This document shows positions 12,583-24,043 of a stretch of 64,000 nt of DNA, piece by piece. Both the position numbers and the translations under genes were made by a program. Each line of letters starts with the position of its first letter. Position 1 is the first letter of the stretch. Source of the stretch: Hofstenia miamia (lineage: Eukaryota; Xenacoelomorpha; Acoela). Location: positions 1,629,942-1,693,941 of the forward strand of contig SCFE01000036.1 in the NCBI GenBank assembly GCA_004352715.1. The letters are read 5' to 3'. Below the pieces are notes generated by a model, which saw only the letters and a program-made list of their open reading frames with translations, did no database searches and was not told the origin of the DNA.

Positions 12583-13984
12583 TAATTTAAATGATTTAAA
12601 GCATTAATATTTAAGTTATTTTCTTAATTCAATCAAGCGATGCCAAAATATGACTGATATGACATTTCAGAGACAAATATTACCGCATTATTAAAAAAAC
12701 AAATATTACTTTCCATGGCTTTGTAATTCCTATTTAACTGAACCATATGGTCTGAAAACCATATTTAAGCAGACTGCAAAAAGACCAACCGATAAAAATA
12801 TGACTTTTATGACTTTGGTTGCTCTAATTTTTATTGAAGTACAACCTAATTTCTCAATTAATTTTGACCTCTTGCGAATGAATATAAATAAATATTAAAT
12901 ATACTACGTCCTGATGTGTCAGAAAAACTTGTGTTGTTGCATGACAACTTCCACATCACCGAAAAATATCGCTTTTTCTTCGAAAATTGCATTTCTAAAT
13001 CAAGTTTTATCTCAGAATATGTTATCCGGTAGACATTTAAATTTTACCGCATCCGGATTTCAGCGCATCCCTAGTCATAGACAGGGTGATCACTTAGTTT
13101 TTCCTAAGAGACCAATATCATTTAGTTTTTTTTCAGTAGTACTATTTAGAAATCACTTAAAGAATCTTTTATTTTTTAAATTTCATTATTTATTCCTTTT
13201 TATTCTTTGATACATGTATTCTGACTCCCAAAAAATTACAAAATTTACTGTTACGCTCATTTATAGCGTAACAGATGTATTTTATCAAAAAATGCCGATC
13301 TTCCTCTAGAGCCGATGCTGCTCTAAATTGACTTAACCTTTAAAAACTATTTTTTGATTCTTTATTCTGCAACTATCTGTTGCCATTAGCGATGTGCCGG
13401 AATCCGGTATCCATTAAAATCGGCAATTTTACAACTAGGTTCAGATATCCGGTATCAGGTAAAATTTAGCTTGTTTACAGGATTTTACCAGATAACATTT
13501 TCTGAGATAAAACTTAATTTAAAAATGGAATTTGCGAGAAAAAGCTATATTTTTCCATGATCTCGAAGTTGTCATGGAACAAAACAAGTTGTTTTTCGGA
13601 CATATCAGCACGTAGTCTATTTAATATTTATCTATTTTCTTTCACAAGAGGTCGGTGTTAATTCAGAAATGAGGTTGTTCTTCATTAATAATTAGAGCAA
13701 CCAAAATCATAAAAGTCATTTTTCTGTTCGTTTATTTTGCAGTATTCTTAATATTAGATGGTTTTCAGACCTGGGGTGCAGTTAAATCGAAAGTTATAAA
13801 GTCATTTTGTTTTTTGAAATATAAATTAATATTTGTGACTGAAATTTCATAAAAGTCATATTTTGGTATAGTTTCATTAATTTAGAATAAAAATTAAAAG
13901 TTAATGCTGGATTGTGACTGCTTTAAATTTCAATTAATGGCTTAACCTCTGAGAAGTTTAATTGTTGGCTAATTGTTAATTCGA

Positions 13985-14455
13985 CCCGACCCACTGGTCG
14001 ATGCGTTTCTAGAACTGGCCATGTATGCTGGCAACAGAAACAATATTAAAGGAACTATATACATTATTATTTCATGGATTTTGCAAAGCACACGTTTTGG
14101 AGAACTGTTTCATGAGCATTCAGGCAAAATATATGAGAGTTGACAATCTTATTGCTTCAATTAAGGCTGCTATCATAAAAAATCAAAGCTGTTCAATGTT
14201 TGACAGAGTTGAAATTCTACCAGATGTTCGTTATTACTCCGACTCTTGATTTTGGACATTATACCTGTGAATGTGAAATAATCGCTTATATCATGTCACG
14301 GTTAGAATTATCGGTTTCACTGCTATAATGTCAAGCAACATCAGCTGCAGTTAAGAGAGGTTTCTCTATGCTCAGAAACCTCTTGGCCTATTACAGAAAT
14401 GTTAACCACAATAATATATGGAAATTTATGTGCTGTTATTATAATTTAGTAAAGT
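13985..14455 (+). pseudogene. hAT transposase C-terminal remnant
   Basis: Coding traces in more than one plus frame. The order is: DAFLELAMYAGN (hAT block upstream of the dimerisation domain), FCKAHVLENCFMS, SCSMFDRVEILPDVRYYSDS, and VKRGFSMLRNLLAYYRN at about 14350, which matches the hAT C-terminal dimerisation motif (ER.FS.L..L....R). Frameshifts separate the pieces, so it is inactive. It lies in the right arm of the palindromic complex and has no counterpart in the left arm, so the left arm is likely an internally deleted copy. Confidence 0.6.
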
Positions 14456-14720
14456 AATTGCTTTAAAAATTAACTTATTGTGTAAGTTTTTGTATTTGTT
14501 TTATATCATGTTTTCATTAATAGAAAAACATTTAATAGTGCTTAAATGGATCATTTTGAAAAACTGGTGGTAATATTTTAGGGCATATTTAATTAAATTA
14601 AGTCAAATTTTGTCATAAAAATAAGGTCATGCTTGGTTTTTTAAATCATATTTCTAGTTGCCCTAGTAAATTATCCGGTATCCGGTATATTCAATTCATT
14701 ATCCGAATCCCAGCCCTAGT

Positions 14721-15322
14721 TCTCATCAATAATAGAAACACTTAATTAACAAGAAAACAAAGCAATACTTCGTTTTAGGATTTATGTTTGAACGACAGAT
14801 GTTTTTATTGTTTTGCTTATATTTTTGCCATGATTACTTTTCATGAAGTTTCATCGTTAATGTTTGAATAAATACATAGGTTGGAATTTTCAATAATGTA
14901 GCTCATGATATGACTTTTGTTCGAAATAGGTTGTTAAACAAGTAAACACAAAGTCATTCTTTCTACAATTATTCTTGGAACTTTTATTTGTGGAACAGTT
15001 TAATAAAGTATATTTTGTTTAAAATATATACCAATTGAGTAAAGTAATACCTCGATTTACGTGTTTAATAACTTAATCTTCACTATACATATAATTTGAT
15101 GTCTAGTGTAAAGTATAATTATGTTCTAGTCTATTGAAAAAGCTGAAGCTGAAGAAAAGAAAAATATACGAAAGCGAATAGAGCATTGCTAAAAAAAAGT
15201 GAAAGAACGTCGACTTCGTACAGATGTTTTTTTGTCATTAGTGATTCAGTTTTTTAATAATATCCAAATTATTTAGAAGTTGTAAACTTCAATCATTTAG
15301 AGATAATTGGTTTTTGAATCAA
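14721..15322. other. AT-rich non-coding
   Basis: No gene, repeat boundary or exon recognised between the hAT complex and the satellite copies. Confidence 0.4.
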
Positions 15323-15654
15323 TTATTTTTTATTAGTAAATCCTTAAGCCTTTTAACTATATGCGGCACTAATAGAGCTTTTAAAGTTCTTTATATACGA
15401 TTCTATTATTCTATTCTTTCTCTTATAGAGTTAACACTAAAATTACGGTTGTCTTCAGAATCATGTGAACAAAGACTCATCTCAAATCAAAAACTATATA
15501 AATCAGATAAAACACCCATTTCAGTAATTATGATAAGAGATTTTTTTGTGTTTTGAATTAATTATTTTTTATTAGTAAATCCTTAAGCCTTTTAACTATA
15601 TGCGGCACTAATAGAGCTTTTAAAGTTCTTTATATACGATTCTATTATTCTATT
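15323..15654 (-). repeat. 239-bp satellite, inverted copy (about 1.4 units)
   Basis: The sequence from about 15323 is the reverse complement of the unit in the array at 604-4844 and runs into a 1000-N gap, so its true extent is unknown. One unit contains an 80-codon open frame in this orientation (15314-15556), which is simply satellite read backwards. Confidence 0.9.
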
Positions 15655-16659
15655 NNNNNNNNNNNNNNNNNNNNNNNNNNNNNNNNNNNNNNNNNNNNNN
15701 NNNNNNNNNNNNNNNNNNNNNNNNNNNNNNNNNNNNNNNNNNNNNNNNNNNNNNNNNNNNNNNNNNNNNNNNNNNNNNNNNNNNNNNNNNNNNNNNNNNN
15801 NNNNNNNNNNNNNNNNNNNNNNNNNNNNNNNNNNNNNNNNNNNNNNNNNNNNNNNNNNNNNNNNNNNNNNNNNNNNNNNNNNNNNNNNNNNNNNNNNNNN
15901 NNNNNNNNNNNNNNNNNNNNNNNNNNNNNNNNNNNNNNNNNNNNNNNNNNNNNNNNNNNNNNNNNNNNNNNNNNNNNNNNNNNNNNNNNNNNNNNNNNNN
16001 NNNNNNNNNNNNNNNNNNNNNNNNNNNNNNNNNNNNNNNNNNNNNNNNNNNNNNNNNNNNNNNNNNNNNNNNNNNNNNNNNNNNNNNNNNNNNNNNNNNN
16101 NNNNNNNNNNNNNNNNNNNNNNNNNNNNNNNNNNNNNNNNNNNNNNNNNNNNNNNNNNNNNNNNNNNNNNNNNNNNNNNNNNNNNNNNNNNNNNNNNNNN
16201 NNNNNNNNNNNNNNNNNNNNNNNNNNNNNNNNNNNNNNNNNNNNNNNNNNNNNNNNNNNNNNNNNNNNNNNNNNNNNNNNNNNNNNNNNNNNNNNNNNNN
16301 NNNNNNNNNNNNNNNNNNNNNNNNNNNNNNNNNNNNNNNNNNNNNNNNNNNNNNNNNNNNNNNNNNNNNNNNNNNNNNNNNNNNNNNNNNNNNNNNNNNN
16401 NNNNNNNNNNNNNNNNNNNNNNNNNNNNNNNNNNNNNNNNNNNNNNNNNNNNNNNNNNNNNNNNNNNNNNNNNNNNNNNNNNNNNNNNNNNNNNNNNNNN
16501 NNNNNNNNNNNNNNNNNNNNNNNNNNNNNNNNNNNNNNNNNNNNNNNNNNNNNNNNNNNNNNNNNNNNNNNNNNNNNNNNNNNNNNNNNNNNNNNNNNNN
16601 NNNNNNNNNNNNNNNNNNNNNNNNNNNNNNNNNNNNNNNNNNNNNNNNNNNNNNGAATT

Positions 16660-16771
16660 TTAGCCTCCGTTCAACATGATTTGATCACACATTCCGCGAC
16701 TATGCTCCTCTGTTTGTTTATCAATTGAAAATCTGATTCTCTCAACACTTCTCGTGCCTGTGTTTACACTT
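16660..16771 (-). CDS. Possible terminal exon, unknown gene
   Basis: On the minus strand a CTTTTTACAG acceptor (to 16772) is followed by an open frame reading SVNTGTRSVERIRFSIDK, then QTEEHSRGMCDQIMLNGG and TAA at 16660-16662. Composition is more balanced than the flanks. I do not recognise a family and no partner exon can be shown, so this is only a candidate. Confidence 0.3.
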
Positions 16772-17105
16772 CTGTAAAAAGATGGTAATAACATTTTAAT
16801 TGATCAGTTATTTATGTATATTTAGCTTTCATGAAGCAATTACCTCAAATGAATGTTTGTTCTCTCCAAATGCTTCCCATGCACACATCATTGTGTAAAG
16901 GTAAAATATATTTCTGTGTTTATATTTGTGTATATGATTTTAAAAAATATAGGAAAATAACCAATACTATTTAGACCGCGTCTCCTACAATTTCAAGATG
17001 TTCTGTCTATTGAAATGGGAAAAACGTATCTACCTTGAAAACCAATCGTAACAAAGGTATAATTGATTTTTAATGCATGTAATAAAATTAATGACGGTAT
17101 TTTAG

Positions 17106-17253
17106 CTCGTGTACATCCAGTTGTATTGATCGAGTTCACGTTATTCTGTCACTTTTCAAGAAGATTAATGCACATGGTCACTATGCCAACACCCTAGAGA
17201 GAGGAAATCCACGCGTTGATGGAATCCCATGTTTAACATGTGATAGAAGGAAG
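17106..17253 (+). CDS. Possible internal exon, unknown gene
   Basis: A TATTTTAG acceptor at 17105 and an AGGAAG|GTGATC donor at 17254 bound an open frame of 49 codons, including FKKINAHGHYANTLERGN and GIPCLTCDRRK (a CxxC pair). Base composition is richer in GC than the surroundings. Another frame of the same segment begins ARVHPVVL but stops at CCC TAG. No family is recognised. It lies on an isolated contig between two 1000-N gaps. Confidence 0.25.
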
Positions 17254-18834
17254 GTGATCGAAGCGTGCACTATTTGAAAAACCAGAATTATAAAAGATGG
17301 CATTAGATGGCATGGGAACAAAACATAATTTACGGGATGTATTTAATTAATTTTTAAAATGATAGTAATTATACGCTATTAAATTTTTTACTAATTTCAT
17401 TAGTGTATATTTTAAAACACAGTGACTAAATCTCAACTTAGATTAAACACGTGATGAACAACCCCTGGTGATGCATGAAAGGTTGGTGGTGGTGGAGAAA
17501 TATGCATTATCAGATGAAATATCAGATGTATGGCTCGAAAACAAACTATAAAATAGACAAATTTTTAGTGTAATTTACCATTATTATTATAAAATTAGAA
17601 TATATACATGTTTTGTCTTGTTTTTAAAAATGTGGGTTTTTACTATGCCCACTTGAATATTCTAGTTTTTTTTATTTTTGAAAATGTTTTTAAAACGCTA
17701 TTTTTTATTGTATTCTTTCTGATGGTGTTATTATACATTAAACTATTGTAATCTCCTTTGTTTAAAACTTACAAAATGCGTTATCAAAGAATGATTAAAT
17801 TGGTTTTTGCATAGCAAAATTGAATATTTTTACTNNNNNNNNNNNNNNNNNNNNNNNNNNNNNNNNNNNNNNNNNNNNNNNNNNNNNNNNNNNNNNNNNN
17901 NNNNNNNNNNNNNNNNNNNNNNNNNNNNNNNNNNNNNNNNNNNNNNNNNNNNNNNNNNNNNNNNNNNNNNNNNNNNNNNNNNNNNNNNNNNNNNNNNNNN
18001 NNNNNNNNNNNNNNNNNNNNNNNNNNNNNNNNNNNNNNNNNNNNNNNNNNNNNNNNNNNNNNNNNNNNNNNNNNNNNNNNNNNNNNNNNNNNNNNNNNNN
18101 NNNNNNNNNNNNNNNNNNNNNNNNNNNNNNNNNNNNNNNNNNNNNNNNNNNNNNNNNNNNNNNNNNNNNNNNNNNNNNNNNNNNNNNNNNNNNNNNNNNN
18201 NNNNNNNNNNNNNNNNNNNNNNNNNNNNNNNNNNNNNNNNNNNNNNNNNNNNNNNNNNNNNNNNNNNNNNNNNNNNNNNNNNNNNNNNNNNNNNNNNNNN
18301 NNNNNNNNNNNNNNNNNNNNNNNNNNNNNNNNNNNNNNNNNNNNNNNNNNNNNNNNNNNNNNNNNNNNNNNNNNNNNNNNNNNNNNNNNNNNNNNNNNNN
18401 NNNNNNNNNNNNNNNNNNNNNNNNNNNNNNNNNNNNNNNNNNNNNNNNNNNNNNNNNNNNNNNNNNNNNNNNNNNNNNNNNNNNNNNNNNNNNNNNNNNN
18501 NNNNNNNNNNNNNNNNNNNNNNNNNNNNNNNNNNNNNNNNNNNNNNNNNNNNNNNNNNNNNNNNNNNNNNNNNNNNNNNNNNNNNNNNNNNNNNNNNNNN
18601 NNNNNNNNNNNNNNNNNNNNNNNNNNNNNNNNNNNNNNNNNNNNNNNNNNNNNNNNNNNNNNNNNNNNNNNNNNNNNNNNNNNNNNNNNNNNNNNNNNNN
18701 NNNNNNNNNNNNNNNNNNNNNNNNNNNNNNNNNNNNNNNNNNNNNNNNNNNNNNNNNNNNNNNNNNNNNNNNNNNNNNNNNNNNNNNNNNNNNNNNNNNN
18801 NNNNNNNNNNNNNNNNNNNNNNNNGCACGCACAA

Positions 18835-19536
18835 CTCAATCTGATTTCAACTGATTTGAAACATTTGAAGTACTTATAGAATTAAAATTTTTATAGACCC
18901 AAAGTACCAAAAATTGATGGTTGAAAAATAGAAGGCCACCCTGCAATTGAAGGCCACCTGTAATAGAAGGCTCCCCTAGCAAGGAGGTTGCAAAATAAAA
19001 GACCATGGCCTTCAATTACAGGTTTTACGGTAGATAATTGTATAATTATTTACTTTTGAAACTGATAAAAAAGTGTGTAAAAGGTGTATTAGGGAATAAA
19101 ACACAATACAAAACACAATTTACAAGTTCGAAAAGGACATTAAAGAGTTGGTATACTTTCATCTTTCATTCTTTCATGCTTTAATACATCAGTTCCAGTA
19201 TATTATTTTGATTTGCTTAGATGTTAAGGCCTACCAATAAATGAATGATAATTTTAACTCTAACCACTCTTTTCTCTGTCAACAATGGTGAGAAACGCTG
19301 CATATGTTAGATTGGTTCAAAAATCTACAAAGTTGACCAAGACAGAGCATGTCAACAATTACAAAAGGCAGCAGAAAAAAACAGCAAAAGACCTGCATCT
19401 GAGGTGAAATGTCTTTAAAGACTGATGAGAAGTTACGATTCCCTTCACTAGTTGGTGAACTTAATTCAGTTTCAGAATAAGCCAGTGTAAAATATATATC
19501 TCTTTATGAGTTGCCAGTTGAAGAATGGTTTACAAT
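18835..19536. repeat. Non-coding with GAAGGCCACC subrepeats
   Basis: Copies of an AATTGAAGGCCA-type motif occur near 18928, 18949 and 18965, with an inverted copy (GGCCTTCAATTACAGG) at about 19008-19023. This looks like one end of an old DNA transposon with subterminal repeats. No transposase accompanies it. Confidence 0.4.
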
Positions 19537-21720
19537 CAGGGACGTATGTAGGTTTTACCGGAAGGTGGGGCCAATTATATTTTGTGTAGAATAAAGTGGG
19601 GCCAGTCAAAATTTCTCTAAACATAAGTATTTTCGCGGAATTTATATTAATTGTAATCTAATTAATTTCGCAGCGGTAGAAATCACAATACATGTAATAA
19701 AAGGCTGCGGTACGTGCATGAATGGGACAACGCTAGGCTTTGCGCCTAATGGGACAACATAGACGTTGCGCGCGGTTAAGTTATTGTGCGTATTTCACTG
19801 TGCATGTAAATAAACCGGTATAAAACGGCCAATCAGAATTCAGCTAGCCACGCTTAACATTCATCGTGATTTTTCTGTGTGATCTAGTTGGTTTATTTAT
19901 TCTTTTAATTACATACAATTGTGGGTTGGAATTGGAATGGATAATTTCGTAACAAAACGGCCTTCATCTTCCACTGGAATTTCTAGGGAGGAACCGGTTG
20001 CTAAGAGGGAAAAGCACACGGTCCCAAAGGACATTTATTTACCATCTGATATTGCTCAATCACCAAATATGGAACCAGTTCAACCAAAAAAAATCAAATA
20101 CAGCCCAAAATTATATGGAGACCGAGAAAGAGATTTTCAAGAAAGTTGGTTTAAAGACTGCCCATGGCTAGAATATTCTCAACAAAAAGCTGCTGCTTAC
20201 TGTTTTTGCTGCCGTTGGTTTAAATTACCGGAAACTATTACGGACAACACTTTTGTAAAAACTGGGTACAGTAATTGGAAAAACGCTACAGCCCAAGGTC
20301 GTGGTCTAGATTTACATAAAAATTCGAAGTTCCATCAAGAGTGTATGAGCGCTTGGTCTCTTTATAAATCCAATGCGAAACAAGGAGATATTATTACACA
20401 AATTGACAAATCGTTGAATAAAGAAATCGAACGAAATCGGGCATATCTGAAACATATCATTGGAATTCTTCAATTTTTGACTGGACAAGGTCTTGCTTTG
20501 CGTGGTAACAATGAAAGCGACGACTCAAATAACCAAGGCAATTTTCTGGAACTGTGCAATTTCATATCGCAATATTCGTCGGAGTTTGAAAAAGCCTACC
20601 ACGGGCCCAAGAATGCAACGTACACCAGCCCTGCTTTACAAAATTAGTTGATTGTAACCATGGCCGGCATAATTAGAAAACAAACATCTGACAATGTTTC
20701 CAAAGTGCCGTTTTCTTTGATTGTCGACGAAAGCAAAGTAGAGGTCGACGGTAAACCGGTTTTTCTTAGAAACCATTACCTGACTGATTGCAACACTTGT
20801 ATACAGTTTAATACGGTACGGTTTTTAGGCTTTATAGTCTATTAGGAAAAAGTCCCCAAACTGAACCCTTCACAGCCCAGCATTACCAATTTCATTGCTC
20901 CCTCAAACCAATCGAGCCAACTAGCACGAAAGCACAGAACATTTCGAAGACTATTGCGATTATGGTTATAGATTCATATCTTCTTTATAAATTTGTAGAT
21001 CAGCCAAATGCCGCCTACTCGCATTTTCTCCTTTAGTAGATGAAACATCCCTAGGCGCAGACAGCCACTTGGATTTCATTTCATCGATGCTAAGCATATA
21101 CAACAAAGAATTGAAACATGTGAANNNNNNNNNNNNNNNNNNNNNNNNNNNNNNNNNNNNNNNNNNNNNNNNNNNNNNNNNNNNNNNNNNNNNNNNNNNN
21201 NNNNNNNNNNNNNNNNNNNNNNNNNNNNNNNNNNNNNNNNNNNNNNNNNNNNNNNNNNNNNNNNNNNNNNNNNNNNNNNNNNNNNNNNNNNNNNNNNNNN
21301 NNNNNNNNNNNNNNNNNNNNNNNNNNNNNNNNNNNNNNNNNNNNNNNNNNNNNNNNNNNNNNNNNNNNNNNNNNNNNNNNNNNNNNNNNNNNNNNNNNNN
21401 NNNNNNNNNNNNNNNNNNNNNNNNNNNNNNNNNNNNNNNNNNNNNNNNNNNNNNNNNNNNNNNNNNNNNNNNNNNNNNNNNNNNNNNNNNNNNNNNNNNN
21501 NNNNNNNNNNNNNNNNNNNNNNNNNNNNNNNNNNNNNNNNNNNNNNNNNNNNNNNNNNNNNNNNNNNNNNNNNNNNNCCCACAATTAATTTGTACATAAA
21601 ATGCATCTTCCAGTGCAGAAGTCGAAGTGCGCAGTAACGCCATTGAACACAGTTCACTGCTTGACCTTGGCACGTCTTCACTCGATCATTCCAGGAGTCA
21701 ATCACCTAGCTAGGTTGCTA
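19537..21720 (+). mobile_element. hAT element with TTF/ZMYM-like transposase (degraded)
   Basis: The 5' end has a hAT-style terminus CAGGGACGTATGTAGG at 19537 followed by G-rich subterminal sequence (GGTGGGGCC twice). Transposase coding starts at 19937. The 3' end is uncertain: after a 453-N gap a short hAT C-terminal trace (ASSSAEVE at about 21602-21625) is seen, but no complementary terminus or 8-bp duplication. Confidence 0.6.
19937..20845 (+). pseudogene. hAT transposase, TTF-type zinc finger N-terminal half
   Basis: Starting at the ATG at 19937 (MDNFVTKRP), the frame runs 236 codons to a stop at 20645-20647 and continues in the same frame to 20845. The N-terminal 130 residues match the TTF-type finger of ZMYM1-like hAT proteins: FQESWFKDCPWLEYSQ, AAYCFCCRWF, GYSNWKNA and HKNSKFHQECM. 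Residues FLTGQGLALRG and, after the stop, VPFSLIVDESK correspond to the DUF4371 and catalytic-core entry region. The stop codon, later frame breaks and the gap leave no complete DDE core. A ZMYM-type domesticated host gene is the alternative, but the nearby transposon terminus and disruption argue against it. Confidence 0.75.
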
Positions 21721-21752
21721 CAGAAGTGAACACAATTCATTTTGTTGCAAGT

Positions 21753-22430
21753 ATGCCTTGTAATTTGTCAACAGAAGAGAGAATTTTAGTTGTAAAAGTT
21801 TATTACCAAACTGGAAATGCTTCTGAAATGGTCCAATTATTCAACAAATCGTTTGGACATCTAATTGACAAGAAGACAGTACCTGAAATTTTAAAACGAT
21901 TTGAAGAAACGGGTACCAAAATCATCTGCCCACCGTATTTTGAAGGTAGATCTACATATGATCCTGATAGAAGGATGCAATTTTGTGAACAATTTATTGA
22001 AATTATTACGTGAGCCACACGTATTAGATGAAATTGTTTGGACTGATGAAGCAAAGTTTTTTACCTATATGGGGCTGTCAATAGACACAACTGTCTATTG
22101 GGCTGAGGACAACCAGCAGCGCGTGAAAACTTTGGGAATGAATCAGCATGGCATTACTGTCTGGTCCGGCATTGTCGGTCCCTATTTTTTTTGAAGATAA
22201 TGTTAATTGACAAAATTATCTCGAAATGTTGTGGCAAGTAGTTCCACAGATAAATAAGAAAATATGGATGCAAGATGGAGCACCTGTTCATTATGCTCGC
22301 ATTGTCGTTAGTTTTATTAATCAGAATTTCCCCGATGGATAGATAGGAAGACGTGGAACATACCTGGAATGGCCTCCTCTATCCCCAGACATGACGCAAT
22401 GTGACTTTTTATCAACATTCTTTTCGATGA
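21753..22430 (+). pseudogene. Mariner/Tc1-superfamily transposase (degraded)
   Basis: N-terminus MPCNLSTEERILVVKVYYQT then SFGHLIDKKTVPEILKRFEE is the usual helix-turn-helix of this transposase group. After a frameshift near 21990, VWTDEAKF gives the first catalytic Asp, MQDGAPVHYA the second, and WPPLSPDMTQCDF the third, about 42 residues after the second. In-frame stops (near 22195 and 22340) and the frameshift show it is dead. Terminal repeats were not found; a second element adjoins its 3' side. Confidence 0.7.
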
Positions 22431-22439
22431 GTATAGCTC

Positions 22440-23200
22440 AAATTTTGACTCATCTGAAAATATAACAGACCAATGTTCAGATGAATTGTCTCTCTCTCAT
22501 TAAATTGGCCCAACTCACCCGGCGTAATCTTTGCTTTGAGGTTAAGAATGGCTTTCTGTATGCCAAGAAAGTCCCAAATGAGTACTTCTTCAGGATGTTT
22601 CGCACAGTTCTTGCTGTCACAAGGTGACCATCAGCCCATTCCTTGCGAAATTCCTCTGAAGTCTTTCTGGGATTTCGCTTTGAAAGTCACATAAGAGCTG
22701 ATTGGGAGGTTTTGGCTTGGGGCAAAGTTGTTTTCAGAAGTGAAACGTCTGATGATATCCCCGATAGTACTTCGAGGTCGCTCTACATTGCGGCTATATT
22801 ACGTTGACTCATCCCTTCCAAATGCTTGAAGATAATCAATTCACGGATGGAAAGACTTACGTAACCAGGCATCATATATGGCGAAGAAAGTCTGTTAATA
22901 GACATTTTCAATATAAATAAACTGAAAAAAGCTCAACCAATGAAATTTTTTACAGATTCTCTGATTTGTTCTGAAGTGGCCGAATACATTTTTCCAATAA
23001 AAGATTAGCTAACTACAAGCATTGTATCATTTCTCCTTGAGATTTAAAGTAAACAGTGATAATTATGTCTCAACATTGATGAATTCCTCTTTCTGCAACC
23101 ATAAATCTAAAAAAAATAACTATGACATTCTTGGCTTAGCGTCCATTTCTTAGAAATGTTTGACAAATCATGGTTGGCCGAATTCTTTTTTCCAGTACTG
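22440..23200 (-). mobile_element. Truncated Tc1 element with IR/DR-like terminus
   Basis: Reading the minus strand, the outer terminus is CAGTACTGGAAAAAAGAATT ending at 23200 next to TA (23201-23202). A related inner copy (TTGGAAAAATGTATTCGGCC) lies about 200 bp inside, an IR/DR arrangement as in Sleeping Beauty-type Tc1 elements. The transposase N-terminus starts near 22915 (MMPGYVSLSIRELIIFKHLE, MSQRNIA) and continues through TARTVRNILKKYSFGTF to about 22440. Stops and a frameshift are present. The catalytic half and the other terminus are missing. Confidence 0.65.
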
Positions 23201-23588
23201 TATATAAATTATATTGTTTCCATGTGATTTCTCGAATCGAACAGTTCTATAGCTGGAAAAGCATGTATTTAATAAATAAGTCGAAACTTAAATAACAAAC
23301 TGGATTTAAGCAATAAAAATTTTTAAATTGACAGCGGATGTATAACAGCAATATTAGTTTAAGTCTTAGTAAACATTGAATGTTTATAAATATTGAGAAA
23401 TTTCTCCATATACTTATAATTTCTATGTGACTAATCAAAAGGCATTGAAACTTAATTTCAATATAAATTTATCTACCAATTCACAATCACTTGCAATTAC
23501 ATTTTGTTAAAGCATGCAATTATATAATTGAGTTTGAATAGCAAGCATAATTCGTTGCATGTTAAACTCTAAGTTTAATTGTATTTAG

Positions 23589-23864
23589 GAGCAAATAACG
23601 CGTGTTTTGCTCGAGAGAGTAATTGTTAACCGTCCACATCCATGGGGACTTCTTATCACCTTCATTGAACTTATCAATAATCCGAATTTTAAGTTTTGGT
23701 CGCATGAATTTGTGCGATGTGCTCCAGAAATAGAAAAGTAGGTGATACTTTATTCTTTAATTAGTAACAACTTTTTTAGACTTTTTGATTCGGTTGCAAA
23801 GAGTTGCACTCAGCGAAAGGAGTCCAATTCCGTTTCTGGCGTCCACGATATTTCTGAACATTAA
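23589..23864 (+). CDS. CNOT1: CNOT1, last two exons
   Basis: Exon 23589-23737 begins after a TATTTAG acceptor and reads [20 protein letters not shown], then [17 protein letters not shown] and CAPEIEK, the hallmark C-terminus of the CNOT1 Not1 domain. A 42-bp GT-AG intron (23738-23779) follows. Exon 23780-23864 completes the split Lys codon and encodes [13 protein letters not shown] and a short divergent tail ending SEH at TAA 23862-23864. An AATAAA at 24038-24043 fits a poly(A) signal. Roughly 400 residues expected between the 11272 exon and this one are not in the visible sequence and should lie in the gaps. Confidence 0.93.
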
Positions 23865-24037
23865 AAACAAAGATGCTTTAGAAGCCTTTATTTTAGTACT
23901 TAGATGTGTTTACAATTTCTATTTGGTTTTTACGGAATATTGCAGAAAGGGATTTTGGCAATTTTTATGTTATTTGTCTACTTAGTATGTGATTGATCTA
24001 ATTCAATTTTCTAAATTGTTTTAGTAAATGCTCGTTG

Positions 24038-24043
24038 AATAAA
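24038..24043 (+). terminator. Probable CNOT1 poly(A) signal
   Basis: AATAAA 174 bp after the CNOT1 stop codon, on the coding strand, the first canonical hexamer downstream. Confidence 0.5.

Larger units (their letters stand above)
12225..14720. mobile_element. Palindromic hAT-derived complex
   Basis: A large imperfect inverted repeat. The outer parts carry CCGGATACCGGATAATTTAC (about 12252) and its complement near 14672-14691. Inside these are AGGGCAACCAGAAATATGAC at 12309 and its complement ending near 14666; further in, GGTTGCTCT (12820-12828) faces AGAGCAACC (13693). The arms about 12829-13060 and 13480-13692 are also inverted copies, meeting in a centre near 13240-13340. The right arm holds a hAT transposase remnant. 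Subterminal CCGGTATCCGG-type repeats and a GGGCTGGGATTCGGAT-like outer end (complement near 14696-14713) are typical of hAT elements. No clean 8-bp target duplication was found. Confidence 0.6.

Noticed and set aside
17106-17190. MPN-domain (Mov34/eIF3f-like) exon suggested by ARVHPVVL
   Set aside because: The following residues do not match the family and the frame stops soon after; a short chance match is likely.
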